Source: Candidatus Egerieousia equi
GTDB lineage: Bacteria; Bacteroidota; Bacteroidia; Bacteroidales; UBA932
Direction of reading: 5' to 3'
Length of the DNA: 40,125 nucleotides
NCBI GenBank assembly: GCA_018065035.1
Contig: JAGHUC010000118.1
Location: 1 to 40,125, forward strand
Positions 18,058 through 26,827 of this stretch are shown here, piece after piece. A program made the position numbers and the translations under genes. The first letter of the stretch is position 1. Every line of letters begins with the position of its first letter. The notes beneath the pieces were generated by a model. That model worked only from the letters and a program-made list of their open reading frames with translations, had not been told where the DNA came from and made no database searches.

Positions 18058-19077
18058 TTACCAGAGCTTTTCGGTAAGCTGCTTTATGATATATGGAGCA
18101 TAACGCTCATCGTACAAGATCTGGTAAACAGCCTCCGCAATAGGCATGTCAACCCTGAACTCCTTGTTGATTTCATTGATGCAGCGGCTTGCGTAGTAGC
18201 CTTCCGCAACCATGTTCATCTCAGCCTGAATGCTTTTTACTGAATATCCCTTGCCAACCATGCTTCCGAAGGTCCTGTTCCTGCTGAACTGGGAATATCC
18301 CGTAACCAGCAGGTCTCCAAGATAGGCCGAAGTGGTAAGAACCCTGTCGGAATCCGGATGGGTGGCATTCAGGAACTCTGCAATTTCATGGTAGGCGTTT
18401 GTCATGAGCACAGCCATGAAGTTGTCGCCATAACCCAGGGAATGGCATATTCCACCGGCGATGGCGTATATATTTTTCAAGGCGGCGGTATATTCAACTC
18501 CGTATATGTCCGTTCCCGGCTTTGTCTTTATGTAGCTGCAGCCGAAAACATCACAGAGCGCCCTCGCATTCTCAATGTGCTTGCTTGTAAGAGTAAGATA
18601 TGAAAGTCGGTGCATGGCAACTTCCTCGGCATGTGAAGGTCCGCTTATTATGCCAATATTGTCAAAAGGAATGTTCCGTTCAAAATGGAAATATTCAGCA
18701 ATTGTCTGATTCTTCTCTCCCACGAAACCCTTGATTGCAGAAATCAGGAACTTGTCCTCCAGGGAAACGGTAATCTGCTCGGCGATACCCAGAAAATAAG
18801 CGGAAGGCGTACAGAAAACCAGCACATCGGCATTCTCCACCACTTCGTTAACATTGCTGCTCATAAGCAGCCTTGAAGGGTCAAGATACACCGAACGCAG
18901 ATATTTAGGATTTCTTTCCTCCTCATTTATCCTTTCTATGGTCTTGCTGTTACGTATGTACCAGCCAACCTTATCATTGTGATTGAGAAGCAGGGTGACC
19001 AGGGCCGTTGCCCAGCTTCCGCTTCCAATAACTGCATATCTTAAATTGTCCCTGTCGAAAAATTGTTTTGTATCCAT
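18058..19077 (-). CDS. gpsA: GpsA, NAD(P)+-dependent glycerol-3-phosphate dehydrogenase
   Basis: Reduces dihydroxyacetone phosphate to sn-glycerol 3-phosphate, the backbone for phospholipids. A 339-aa protein with the N-terminal Rossmann motif VIGSGSWATALV (residues about 16-27), an ISGPSHAEEVAM loop, and KNIYAIAGGICHSLGYGDN, which contains the family's catalytic Lys-Asn. The C-terminal helical domain includes FGSMVGKGYS and VAEGYYA. It is the last gene of pdxA-rnhA-gpsA, starting 5 nt after the rnhA stop. No U-rich terminator follows; the stop is 1 nt from the convergent addA stop, so the transcripts should overlap as antisense RNA. Confidence 0.97.
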   Translation of the reverse strand: MDTKQFFDRDNLRYAVIGSGSWATALVTLLLNHNDKVGWYIRNSKTIERINEEERNPKYLRSVYLDPSRLLMSSNVNEVVENADVLVFCTPSAYFLGIAEQITVSLEDKFLISAIKGFVGEKNQTIAEYFHFERNIPFDNIGIISGPSHAEEVAMHRLSYLTLTSKHIENARALCDVFGCSYIKTKPGTDIYGVEYTAALKNIYAIAGGICHSLGYGDNFMAVLMTNAYHEIAEFLNATHPDSDRVLTTSAYLGDLLVTGYSQFSRNRTFGSMVGKGYSVKSIQAEMNMVAEGYYASRCINEINKEFRVDMPIAEAVYQILYDERYAPYIIKQLTEKLW

Positions 19078-19082
19078 TATTA

Positions 19083-19568
19083 TTATTCATCTGTTTCAAT
19101 GGCGTTCTCAACATACCAGCTGTCTTCCAGCAAAGAAGAGGAATCCAGCGCAGCTGCAACCGCCATACTGTCACAGCGCTCGTTCTGCGGGTGATTGTTG
19201 TGCCCTTTTATCCAAGTGAAAGTCACATTGTGCTTTCTGTAAACTTCAAGGAATCTCTTCCAGAGATCAGGATTCTTCTGTTTGACAAAATTCTTTTTCT
19301 CCCAGGCGAAAAGCCAGCCTTTGTTCACAGCGTCAACCACGTATTTCGAGTCTGAAACTATTCGGACATTGCAGCCCGTTTTTTTCAGGGCCTCGAGGCC
19401 TGTTATCACTCCGAGGAGCTCCATTCTGTTATTTGTAGTGAGCGCATAGCCTGCTGAAATCTCCTTGATATGAGGTCCGTACTGCAGGATTACGCCATAG
19501 CCGCCGGGGCCTGGATTGCCGCGGCTTGAGCCATCGCTGTATATGAATATTGTCCTGTCCTGATCCAC
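19083..19568 (-). CDS. rnhA: RNase HI
   Basis: Cleaves the RNA strand of RNA-DNA hybrids. A 161-aa protein with the full acidic active site: D12 (YSDGSS), E50 (NRMEL), D73 (SDSKY) and D133 (NERCD), plus the mobile-loop histidine H123. GNPGPGGYG follows the first strand as is typical, and length is normal for type 1 RNase H. It sits 3 nt downstream of pdxA and 5 nt upstream of gpsA. No unusual domain; the last 20 residues are acidic and probably disordered. Confidence 0.96.
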   Translation of the reverse strand: MDQDRTIFIYSDGSSRGNPGPGGYGVILQYGPHIKEISAGYALTTNNRMELLGVITGLEALKKTGCNVRIVSDSKYVVDAVNKGWLFAWEKKNFVKQKNPDLWKRFLEVYRKHNVTFTWIKGHNNHPQNERCDSMAVAAALDSSSLLEDSWYVENAIETDE

Positions 19569-19571
19569 GTC

Positions 19572-20654
19572 TCAGGCAATGTTTTTAGGGCCTTTCTCCC
19601 TTGGTGCCTCGAATTCCTTCACCGGCATAGGGTTGGCGTTCATTCTGTCATATCTGATTCTGTTGCGGTATATGTCCATTGCCATATATATTGCGCTCAT
19701 CATTGACTGCGGATTTGCCTTGTTCTTGCCGGCAAGATCGAATGCGGTTCCGTGATCCGGGCTCGTTCTTACAATTGGAAGACCGGCGGTGAAGTTCACA
19801 CCTGCATCAAAGGCTATTGACTTGAAAGGAATTAGTCCCTGGTCGTGATACATGGCAAGAACAGCATCGAACTTGTACTGCATGTTTATGCTGAAGAAAC
19901 CGTCTGGCGGATATGGTCCGAATGCAAGTATCCCCTCCTGCCCCGCCTTCTCGATGGCTGGAGAAATGATGTTGATTTCCTCGGAGCCGAGGAATCCGCG
20001 GTCACCTGCATGTGGGTTCAAGCCGAGCACTGCTATCTTTGGTTTCACTATGCAGAAATCCCTTTTCAGCGACTCGTTGATGATGCGCAGCTTGCTGAGA
20101 ATGAGCTCTTCGCTCAATGCTCCGGGAACCTTTGCTATTGGCAGGTGGTTGGTGGCAACTCCCACCCTCATCTTGTCCGCACAAAGGAACATCACGCCTT
20201 CCTTCTGACCGAATTCGCTTACCAGATACTCTGTATGGCCAGGGAAATGGAAGGTTTCCTGATTCACCGCCCTCTTGTTGAAAGGAGCGGTCACAAGAAC
20301 ATCAATGTAACCGGCTTTCATCTCCTCAACCGCCTTTTCAAGCGCGGCTATGGCCGATTTCGAGCCCTCGTGTGTAAGCTGACCAGGCTCGATCTGCATA
20401 TCAGGTACGCAATTAACAATATTCACCCTTTTAGGGTGAGCCTCCTTGGCTGTAGCAACGACATTGGTGACGATATTTTCAGTTTCAGCAATAAGTTTCC
20501 TGTAATATCCGAATGATTTTGAACTGCCGTAAATTACAGGGGTGCACATATCCAGAAGCCTGGCATCCGAGAGGCATTTGATTATGACCTCATAACCTAT
20601 TCCGTTGGTATCACCCTGTGTGATTCCTATTCTTAGTTTATTGTTTTCTGACAT
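19572..20654 (-). CDS. pdxA: PdxA, 4-hydroxythreonine-4-phosphate dehydrogenase
   Basis: Oxidises 4-phosphohydroxy-L-threonine in DXP-dependent pyridoxal 5'-phosphate synthesis; the product condenses with DXP through PdxJ. The 360-aa protein shows GITQGDTNGIGYEVI at the N-terminus, VTAPFNKRAVN with FPGHTEYL around the middle (metal and substrate ligands), LGLNPHAGDRGFLG, and AMYHDQGLIPFK near the C-terminus. ATG 20654 was chosen over the 27-nt longer frame because it starts the conserved N-terminal strand after a short polar leader. It is divergent from recG across a 93-nt gap and first in the pdxA-rnhA-gpsA unit. I found no consensus promoter on this strand. Confidence 0.96.
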   Translation of the reverse strand: MSENNKLRIGITQGDTNGIGYEVIIKCLSDARLLDMCTPVIYGSSKSFGYYRKLIAETENIVTNVVATAKEAHPKRVNIVNCVPDMQIEPGQLTHEGSKSAIAALEKAVEEMKAGYIDVLVTAPFNKRAVNQETFHFPGHTEYLVSEFGQKEGVMFLCADKMRVGVATNHLPIAKVPGALSEELILSKLRIINESLKRDFCIVKPKIAVLGLNPHAGDRGFLGSEEINIISPAIEKAGQEGILAFGPYPPDGFFSINMQYKFDAVLAMYHDQGLIPFKSIAFDAGVNFTAGLPIVRTSPDHGTAFDLAGKNKANPQSMMSAIYMAMDIYRNRIRYDRMNANPMPVKEFEAPREKGPKNIA

Positions 20655-20682
20655 TTTCCAAATAAAAATAAAACTTTGCAAG

Positions 20683-20714
20683 TTAGTAAAATTTTCCGTG
20701 ATTTATTAAATTTG
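20683..20714 (+). promoter_or_regulatory. Promoter for recG
   Basis: TAAATTTG at 20707-20714 is a perfect TAnnTTTG -7 element 33 nt before the recG ATG. The -33 position carries TTAG (20683-20686) with a 20-nt spacer, one base off TTTG. Confidence 0.55.
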
Positions 20715-20747
20715 CCATCGCAGTGGAAAAAATTAAGTATTTACAGG

Positions 20748-22865
20748 ATGCAGAACGTACTACAGACAGAAATACAATATTTGAGCGGTGTGGGTCCTAA
20801 AAGAGCCGAGATTCTGAAAAAGGAGCTGGACATATCAACCATATCGGATCTGCTGCATTTCTTCCCTTTCAGGTATGTTGATAAAAGCACTGTCTATGCA
20901 ATAAGGGATCTGGTTCCTTCCATGGCATACGTGCAGGTCAGAGGACGCATCCGCAGCATGCAGACTGTGGGCAATACGCCTAAGAACCAGCGTCTTGTAC
21001 TCATGATGGAGGATTCCACAGGAATGCTTGAGCTGGTGTTCTTCAAGGGTGCGAAATGGATTGCCTCTAAGATTGCCGTGGGAAAGGAATACATTGCTTT
21101 CGGCAGACCGACCGACTTCAACGGAAGCGTGAACCTTGTGCATCCGGAACTTACGCCGGTAACCGAGAACGTTCTGCCGGGCGGGTGCTCGCTGATGGGA
21201 GTATATCCATCAACGGAAAAACTCAAGGCCAACAATATTGGCAACAAGGTGATTTCAAAGCTTCAGGAAGCCGCACTGGAAAAGGTGAAAGGACATATTC
21301 AGGAAACTCTCCCGGTGAGGATAATTGCGGACAAAGGGCTGATGCCTCTGGCGGATGCGCTCTATCAGATACATTTCCCCGGCAGCCAGCTGCTTCTGCA
21401 GAAGGCAAGGCTGAGGCTCAAATGGGAGGAACTCTTCTATCTGCAGCTGGGGCTTCTGAAACAGAGATGCATCAACACACGTGCAGGCAGCGGCTTTATT
21501 TTCCAGCACGTTGGGAAGAACTTCCATGACTGCTACAACTCCCTTCCATACCAGCTTACAAACGCTCAGAAAAGGGTGATACGCGAGATTCACAGCGATA
21601 TGAAGAGCGGGCATCAGATGAACCGTCTGCTGCAGGGTGATGTTGGCAGCGGCAAGACTCTTGTAGCCCTGCTATCTGCTTTGCTTGCCATTGACAACGG
21701 GTATCAGGCCTGCATAATGGCCCCTACTGAAGTTCTTGCACAGCAGCATCTTGCATCCCTTACCAAATTCCTTCAGAAGACCGGGGTCAGAGTGGCTCTT
21801 CTTACAGGCAGCACAAAGCAGAAGGACAGAAAGCCCATTCTTTCCTCACTTGCCGATGGTGAAATAGACATACTTGTAGGAACCCATGCTCTCATTGAGG
21901 ACAACGTGGTTTTCAAGTCACTTGGTCTGGCCGTGATAGATGAGCAGCACAGATTCGGAGTGGAGCAGCGCAGCAAGCTCTGGAACAAGAACAACGGCAT
22001 GCCGCCACATATACTAGTGATGACAGCCACTCCTATTCCGCGCACGCTTGCAATGACACTTTACGGAGACCTGGACGTTTCTGTGATTGACGAACTTCCT
22101 CCAGGAAGAAAACCTGTCAAAACCATTCACGCAACGGAGAACCAGCGCAGGAAAGTGTTCGATTTCATGCGCGAACAGATACGGCTCGGACGTCAGATCT
22201 TCGTAGTGTATCCGCTCATAAAGGAAAGCGAGAAGATGGATTACAAGAACCTCGAAGAAGGTTATCAGGTGATTGTCAATGAGTTCAAGGCTCCTGACTA
22301 TGTGACCGCAGTGGTGCACGGAAAGCAGAAGAATGAGGACAAGGCATACGATATGGAGCTGTTCAAGAACGGACGTGCCCACATACTGGTTGCCACTTCC
22401 GTGATTGAAGTTGGAGTTGATGTTCCGAACGCTTCAGTAATGGTGATTGAAAGTGCGGAGCGTTTCGGTCTGAGCCAGCTGCACCAGCTGAGGGGGCGTG
22501 TGGGACGTGGTTCCGACGAGGCGTTCTGCATTCTTATGACAGGATATGCCCTGAGCAAGGAAAGCCGCCAGAGGATAGAACTAATGTGCAACACATCCAA
22601 CGGTTTCGAACTCGCTGAAGCGGATCTCAGGATGAGAGGTCCAGGAGATCTTGACGGTACGGTTCAGAGCGGTCTTGCAATAAAACTGAACATTGCCAAT
22701 CTCGGAAGCGACGGGCAGATTCTGGAGGATTCACGCAGATATGCAAGATCATTGCTTGAAAAGGACCCTGATCTGTCAAGTCAGGGCAACGCACTTTTAC
22801 GCACGATGCTCCAGGTTCTCAAAGTCAACGGCAAACAGCCAATGGATTTCTCACAGATCAGCTGA
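20748..22865 (+). CDS. recG: RecG, ATP-dependent branched-DNA helicase
   Basis: Superfamily 2 helicase that remodels stalled forks and Holliday junctions. A 705-aa protein with the N-terminal helix-hairpin-helix-like GVGPKRAEILKKE (about 14-26), the OB-fold wedge domain (YVQVRGRIRSMQT, LELVFFKGAKW), Walker A GDVGSGKT (K303), the DEQH box at 398-401, motif III MTATPIPRTLAMT, and GRGSDEA following QLRGRVG. RFGVEQRSKLW and SQLHQLRG are RecG-typical. ATG 20748 gives the normal N-terminus; an upstream in-frame ATG at 20676 overlaps the promoter. Stands alone, next to pdxA by divergence only. Confidence 0.97.
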   Translation: MQNVLQTEIQYLSGVGPKRAEILKKELDISTISDLLHFFPFRYVDKSTVYAIRDLVPSMAYVQVRGRIRSMQTVGNTPKNQRLVLMMEDSTGMLELVFFKGAKWIASKIAVGKEYIAFGRPTDFNGSVNLVHPELTPVTENVLPGGCSLMGVYPSTEKLKANNIGNKVISKLQEAALEKVKGHIQETLPVRIIADKGLMPLADALYQIHFPGSQLLLQKARLRLKWEELFYLQLGLLKQRCINTRAGSGFIFQHVGKNFHDCYNSLPYQLTNAQKRVIREIHSDMKSGHQMNRLLQGDVGSGKTLVALLSALLAIDNGYQACIMAPTEVLAQQHLASLTKFLQKTGVRVALLTGSTKQKDRKPILSSLADGEIDILVGTHALIEDNVVFKSLGLAVIDEQHRFGVEQRSKLWNKNNGMPPHILVMTATPIPRTLAMTLYGDLDVSVIDELPPGRKPVKTIHATENQRRKVFDFMREQIRLGRQIFVVYPLIKESEKMDYKNLEEGYQVIVNEFKAPDYVTAVVHGKQKNEDKAYDMELFKNGRAHILVATSVIEVGVDVPNASVMVIESAERFGLSQLHQLRGRVGRGSDEAFCILMTGYALSKESRQRIELMCNTSNGFELAEADLRMRGPGDLDGTVQSGLAIKLNIANLGSDGQILEDSRRYARSLLEKDPDLSSQGNALLRTMLQVLKVNGKQPMDFSQIS

Positions 22866-22883
22866 TTGTCACCCTGCATTGGA

Positions 22884-22915
22884 TTTGTGTTTGTGCTTGC
22901 CAAAGATTAATTTTG
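22884..22915 (+). promoter_or_regulatory. Consensus promoter for glnS
   Basis: TTTG (22884-22887), 20-nt spacer, TAATTTTG (22908-22915): a perfect Bacteroidota -33/-7 pair in the 103-nt recG-glnS gap. It gives a leader of about 50 nt. Confidence 0.7.
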
Positions 22916-22923
22916 CAGATTGT

Positions 22924-22937
22924 AGTGAGAAATCACT
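22924..22937 (+). other. GNRA-capped hairpin at the glnS mRNA 5' end
   Basis: AGTGA-GAAA-TCACT forms a 5-bp stem closed by a GAAA (GNRA) tetraloop. It begins about 9 nt after the -7 element, so it would be the first structure of the glnS transcript. A 5'-end stabiliser or a chance palindrome are both possible. Confidence 0.35.
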
Positions 22938-22968
22938 TATTTGCATCATTTGAACATAATTAGTGTAT

Positions 22969-24642
22969 ATGGAAGATATAAAGAACACCGAGGCTGCTCC
23001 TGAGCGCCAGTTGAATTTCCTTGAGGAAATTATTGAAAATGATTTGAAGAGCGGAAAGCACGAGTCAATCCAGACCAGATTCCCGCCAGAGCCTAACGGC
23101 TACCTTCACATTGGCCATGCAAAGAGCATCTGCCTCAACTTCGGTCTCGCAAAGAAATACGGTGGAAAGACCAATATCAGATTCGACGATACCAACCCTG
23201 TGAAGGAGGATGTGGAGTACGTTGATTCCATCAAGCAGGATATCAAATGGCTCGGATTCGACTGGGCCAATGAATTCTATGCTTCAGACTATTTCGAGCA
23301 GCTCTACCAGTGGGCCGAGGAGATGATAAAGAAAGGTCTTGCATACGTTGACGACCAGACGCAGGAGGAAATAAGGATAGGACGTGGCACCGTGAACACT
23401 CCGGGCACAAACTCCCCGTACAGGGACAGAAGCGTTGAGGAGAACCTCAAGCTCTTCCGTGAGATGCGCGCCGGTGTTTACAAGGATGGTGAGAAGGTGC
23501 TCCGTGCAAAGATTGACATGGCCCATCCTAACATGATGTTCCGTGATCCTCTCATGTACAGGATAGTTCACGCACACCACCACAGAACAGGTGACAAATG
23601 GTGCATTTACCCTATGTACGACTATGCACACGGACAGAGCGATTCCATAGAGCATATCACCCACTCCATCTGTACTCTTGAGTTTGACGTTCACAGACCT
23701 CTGTACGACTGGTTCATCCAGCAGCTCGGCATTTTCCCTAGCCATCAGTACGAGTTCGCAAGGCTCAACCTCACATACACTGTAATGAGCAAGAGGAAGC
23801 TTCTGGAACTTGTTCGCACAGGCATTGTCAACGGATGGGATGATCCTCGAATGCCTACCATCTGCGGTATAAGAAGAAGAGGTTACACACCTGAGAGCAT
23901 CAAGATGTTCGCCGAGAAGGTTGGCGTTGCCAAGAGAGATAACATCATAGACCTTTCACTCATGGAATGGTGCGTAAGGGAGGACCTCAACAAACGTTCC
24001 AACAGATACATGGCGGTGCTCAAACCTGTAAAGGTGGTCATCACCAACTGGGAGAAGGGTAAGGTGGAGTGGTTCGAAGCACCTCTCAACCCTGCTGAAC
24101 CTGAAGGAGCAAAGAGGAGAATGCCTTTCACAGGCGAGCTTTACATAGACAGCGATGACTTCATGGAGGAGCCGCCAAAGAAATATTTCCGTTTGAAACC
24201 GGACGGAGAGGTACGTCTGAAATACACCTACATTATAAAATGCAGCGAGGTGATCAAGGACGCTGAAGGCAATGTTGTTGAGCTGCATTGCACATACGAT
24301 CCAAGCACACATCCTGCTTCAGGAACCTGGCGTTCAGTCAAAGGCACAATTCACTGGGTAAGCTGCGCTCACGCAAAGGAAATTGAAGTGAGACTGGTTG
24401 ACCGTCTGTTCACGGAACCTGACATGGGCAATATCCCTGAGGACAAGAACTTCAAGGATTACCTCAATCCTGAATCAATGGTTGTTACCAAAGCTCTTGC
24501 GGAGCCTGCATTGCTTGAGGACAACAGCGGCATAGCCGTTCAGTTCGAAAGAACAGGTTATTTCTTCAAGGACAAGGATTCAAGCGAGGAGAAGGCAGTG
24601 TTCAACAAGACCGTAAGCCTCAAGGATTCATTCAAGAAATAA
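22969..24642 (+). CDS. glnS: Glutaminyl-tRNA synthetase
   Basis: Class I synthetase charging tRNA-Gln (557 aa, normal length). Catalytic motifs: H47-I-G-H50 within FPPEPNGYLHIGHAKS, and a KMSKS-equivalent V-M273-S-K-R. The acceptor-binding and anticodon beta-barrel domains follow (PVKVVITNW, EGAKRRMPFTGELYID, YTYIIKCSEVI). GlnRS-specific signatures such as RFDDTNPVKE and MYDYAHGQSDSIEHITHS separate it from GluRS, indicating direct Gln-tRNA formation. The start is ATG 22969; a GTG two codons earlier is possible but less likely. The stop lies 1 nt from the stop of the convergent gene. Confidence 0.97.
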   Translation: MEDIKNTEAAPERQLNFLEEIIENDLKSGKHESIQTRFPPEPNGYLHIGHAKSICLNFGLAKKYGGKTNIRFDDTNPVKEDVEYVDSIKQDIKWLGFDWANEFYASDYFEQLYQWAEEMIKKGLAYVDDQTQEEIRIGRGTVNTPGTNSPYRDRSVEENLKLFREMRAGVYKDGEKVLRAKIDMAHPNMMFRDPLMYRIVHAHHHRTGDKWCIYPMYDYAHGQSDSIEHITHSICTLEFDVHRPLYDWFIQQLGIFPSHQYEFARLNLTYTVMSKRKLLELVRTGIVNGWDDPRMPTICGIRRRGYTPESIKMFAEKVGVAKRDNIIDLSLMEWCVREDLNKRSNRYMAVLKPVKVVITNWEKGKVEWFEAPLNPAEPEGAKRRMPFTGELYIDSDDFMEEPPKKYFRLKPDGEVRLKYTYIIKCSEVIKDAEGNVVELHCTYDPSTHPASGTWRSVKGTIHWVSCAHAKEIEVRLVDRLFTEPDMGNIPEDKNFKDYLNPESMVVTKALAEPALLEDNSGIAVQFERTGYFFKDKDSSEEKAVFNKTVSLKDSFKK

Positions 24643-24643
24643 A

Positions 24644-25822
24644 TCACAGCTTCACATTGGAATATGTGATTCTGAACTCATGAGTCACGTATGGAGTTAT
24701 CTGGCGGCCGCTTTCATTAAGTCTGGCCGCCTTTTTCATTACATTCCTCACCATTCTGCCAGGTTTTTCCTCAAGGCTGTCAACAGCCTGCCTTGCCTTT
24801 TCGTACAAAGTATTGAATGAGATCTTCGCTGGTTGCTCAACCAGACTTACAGGCATATATATGCCTCCTCCAATATCCCTGCACTCCATGGTACGCGAAG
24901 ACATCCTGGACTGGCTCTCCACGCGAAGAATTCCCCAGTCACCGTCAACGACATACACCTTCTTTGTTGAGTAGAATGCATTGTCCTCATCCTTTGGCCT
25001 GGCTTCCAGAATATAAACGGTCTTCCCATTGTAATCTATATTGCCGAGCAAGTTGAATCTGTATTGCTTGCGTCCTTTATCACCGTATGCCTCGTCGTTG
25101 TCATACACTTCGTTGAAAAGGTCCATTTTAAGCATCTTGAACAACTGGTTCCGCGCCTTGGTATTCAATGAAGGATTGCTTGCCAGGACCGTTTGTCCGC
25201 TGTAGGAATTGTGTTTCCAACCAGTGTTGCTGATATGTGTAGAAACAGCCACTTCAACGCTCCTGTTGTCAAGGACATAATTCATTATTGCGCCTCTGTT
25301 GTTCAATTTAACGTATGACCTTATCATGAACATTATGGACGAAGGCATAAGTTTTGGAATTATGTCCGCATCCTTTGCAACGAAATTCTGGACAATGTCG
25401 GCCTCATACCCTTTTAACGCCTTCCTGTTTGCAAGAGCTTTCTCCCAGACTTTCCTGAGAATGAACGATGCCATATCATCATCATCGGGAGTTACGAAAA
25501 CGGCATCGAGCTCCACTATCTCCTCCTCCATGGGAACATCCAGCCTGTAATTCCTTTCCTGTTTGACATTGACTTTCTTCTTCACTGTCTTATAACCGAT
25601 GTGGGAGAATTCCAGTTCCACCAAGCCCTTTGATATGTTGTCAATCCTGTATTCTCCATTCTTGTCCGCCACTGCAACGCTGCCGTTCGATGGAATATAA
25701 ACCGTGGCATATTCAAGAGGAAGAGTATCATTAACTGAAATGCGTCCGTGAAGTGACTGTCCGCCGGCTTTATATACGAAAGCCAGCAAGGAAACCAATG
25801 TTATGTATATGTACTTTTTCAT
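24644..25822 (-). CDS. Exported protein with carboxypeptidase-regulatory-like domain
   Basis: 392 aa with a Sec signal ending near AGGQ (residue 22). Residues 24-100 form a carboxypeptidase D regulatory-like beta-sandwich (LHGRISVNDTLPLEYATVYI, GEYRIDNISKGLVELEFSHIGYKTV), the domain that often precedes TonB-dependent or DUF5686-type barrels. The remainder (about 115-392) resembles the periplasmic half of DUF5686-like proteins, with KALANRKALKGYEADI and later YILEARPKDEDNAFYSTKKVYV. I see no following 16-strand barrel, so it is either a stand-alone soluble or surface form or a shortened relative. No TonB box is evident. Transcribed alone; no consensus promoter was seen upstream. Function unknown. 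Confidence 0.65.
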   Translation of the reverse strand: MKKYIYITLVSLLAFVYKAGGQSLHGRISVNDTLPLEYATVYIPSNGSVAVADKNGEYRIDNISKGLVELEFSHIGYKTVKKKVNVKQERNYRLDVPMEEEIVELDAVFVTPDDDDMASFILRKVWEKALANRKALKGYEADIVQNFVAKDADIIPKLMPSSIMFMIRSYVKLNNRGAIMNYVLDNRSVEVAVSTHISNTGWKHNSYSGQTVLASNPSLNTKARNQLFKMLKMDLFNEVYDNDEAYGDKGRKQYRFNLLGNIDYNGKTVYILEARPKDEDNAFYSTKKVYVVDGDWGILRVESQSRMSSRTMECRDIGGGIYMPVSLVEQPAKISFNTLYEKARQAVDSLEEKPGRMVRNVMKKAARLNESGRQITPYVTHEFRITYSNVKL

Positions 25823-25878
25823 AATAATGAATTCTAAATTTTAATGATTCTAATTCATACTGAAAAAACCGTGCCACA

Positions 25879-25910
25879 ATTGGCATTTTTACACTAAAAG
25901 AGTAAATTTG
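25879..25910 (+). promoter_or_regulatory. Promoter for yicC
   Basis: ATTG (25879-25882), a 20-nt spacer and TAAATTTG (25903-25910) form a near-perfect -33/-7 pair ending 31 nt before the yicC ATG. Confidence 0.62.
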
Positions 25911-25941
25911 CCACGAATAATAAAAGAAAGCAACAAATATT

Positions 25942-26811
25942 ATGATAAAGTCAATGACAGGTTACGGCAAATCGGAGTGCGATTTGTCAATTGGAAAGGT
26001 GATTGTTGAATTGAGGTCCGTTAACGGCAAGAACGCGGACATCAGCATAAAATCATCACTCGTACCACGTGACAAGGAAATTGAAATAAGGAAATATATC
26101 ACCGAGAAACTCAGCCGCGGAAGCATAGACCTTTTTGCCAATCTCGCCCCTGGGCAGACAACAGGCCTCAAGAATATTAACAAGGATGCTTTCCTGCACT
26201 ATTACGGCCAGATAAGCGGAATCCTTGAAGCTGCCGGAATCTGCGGGCAGGACAATCTTGCAGCAACTGTCCTTAAAATGCCAGACGTAGTTGACACGGC
26301 AAAATCCGAATTCACAGATGATGACTGGACTGCAATGGACAAGGCAATCAAGGAAGCCGTTGACAAGCTCAATGAATTCCGCTCCAGGGAAGGCGCCATC
26401 CTTTACAACGATGTAACTTCAAAGGTTGAGAGCATACTTTCATATCTTGCCGAAGTTGAAAGAATCGATCCCCAGAGGGTTCCTATGATAAGGGAAAGGA
26501 TTCAGAGCAAGATAGAGGAAGTCTGCAAAGGCAGCAATCCGGAAAGGCTTGAGCAGGAAATGATCTTCTACATAGAGAAGCTTGACATAAATGAAGAGAA
26601 GGTACGCCTTCGCCAGCACTGCAAATACTTTATGGATACCATTGACAATGAGCCGCTTCCAGGCAAGAAACTTGGCTTCATTGCACAGGAGATGGGCCGC
26701 GAGATAAACACAATGGGATCCAAGGCCAACAACGCTGAAATCCAGCAGCTGGTTGTTAGAATGAAGGACGAACTTGAAAAAATAAAGGAGCAGTCACTCA
26801 ACATTCTGTAA
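25942..26811 (+). CDS. YicC-family endoribonuclease
   Basis: Member of the YicC/YloC family, shown in other bacteria to be an endoribonuclease acting on selected RNAs. The 289-aa length is normal. The N-terminal motif MIKSMTGYGKSE, the ELRSVNGKNADISIK strand and the C-terminal QHCKYFMDTIDNEPLPGKKLGFIAQEMGREINTMGSKAN block are the family's most conserved regions. The middle is a charged helical segment. The gene stands alone behind its own promoter. Its last codons contain one arm of the folA terminator hairpin. Confidence 0.93.
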   Translation: MIKSMTGYGKSECDLSIGKVIVELRSVNGKNADISIKSSLVPRDKEIEIRKYITEKLSRGSIDLFANLAPGQTTGLKNINKDAFLHYYGQISGILEAAGICGQDNLAATVLKMPDVVDTAKSEFTDDDWTAMDKAIKEAVDKLNEFRSREGAILYNDVTSKVESILSYLAEVERIDPQRVPMIRERIQSKIEEVCKGSNPERLEQEMIFYIEKLDINEEKVRLRQHCKYFMDTIDNEPLPGKKLGFIAQEMGREINTMGSKANNAEIQQLVVRMKDELEKIKEQSLNIL

Positions 26812-26821
26812 CCGCTCCTTT
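26777..26821 (-). terminator. Intrinsic terminator of the nusB-folA operon, inside yicC 3' end
   Basis: Inverted repeat GCTCCTTT (26814-26821) / AAAGGAGC (26784-26791), 8 perfect base pairs with a 22-nt loop. On the minus strand it is followed by an A and then six U (26782-26777). It lies just past the folA stop and covers the end of the convergent yicC gene. In the plus direction the trailing sequence is only moderately U-rich. Confidence 0.65.
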
Positions 26822-26827
26822 CAGGAA

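Noticed and set aside
18065-18080. AGCTT/AAGCT hairpin at the gpsA 3' end as a terminator
   Set aside because: The stem is only 5 bp, lies within coding sequence, and no U-tract follows on either strand.
19845-20516. 223-aa plus-strand ORF opposite pdxA
   Set aside because: PdxA motifs are complete on the minus strand; no domain is recognisable in this frame.
25827-25858. 7-bp inverted repeat ATGAATT/AATTCAT upstream of the exported protein gene
   Set aside because: The region is very AT-rich and the repeat is weak; chance is a sufficient explanation.
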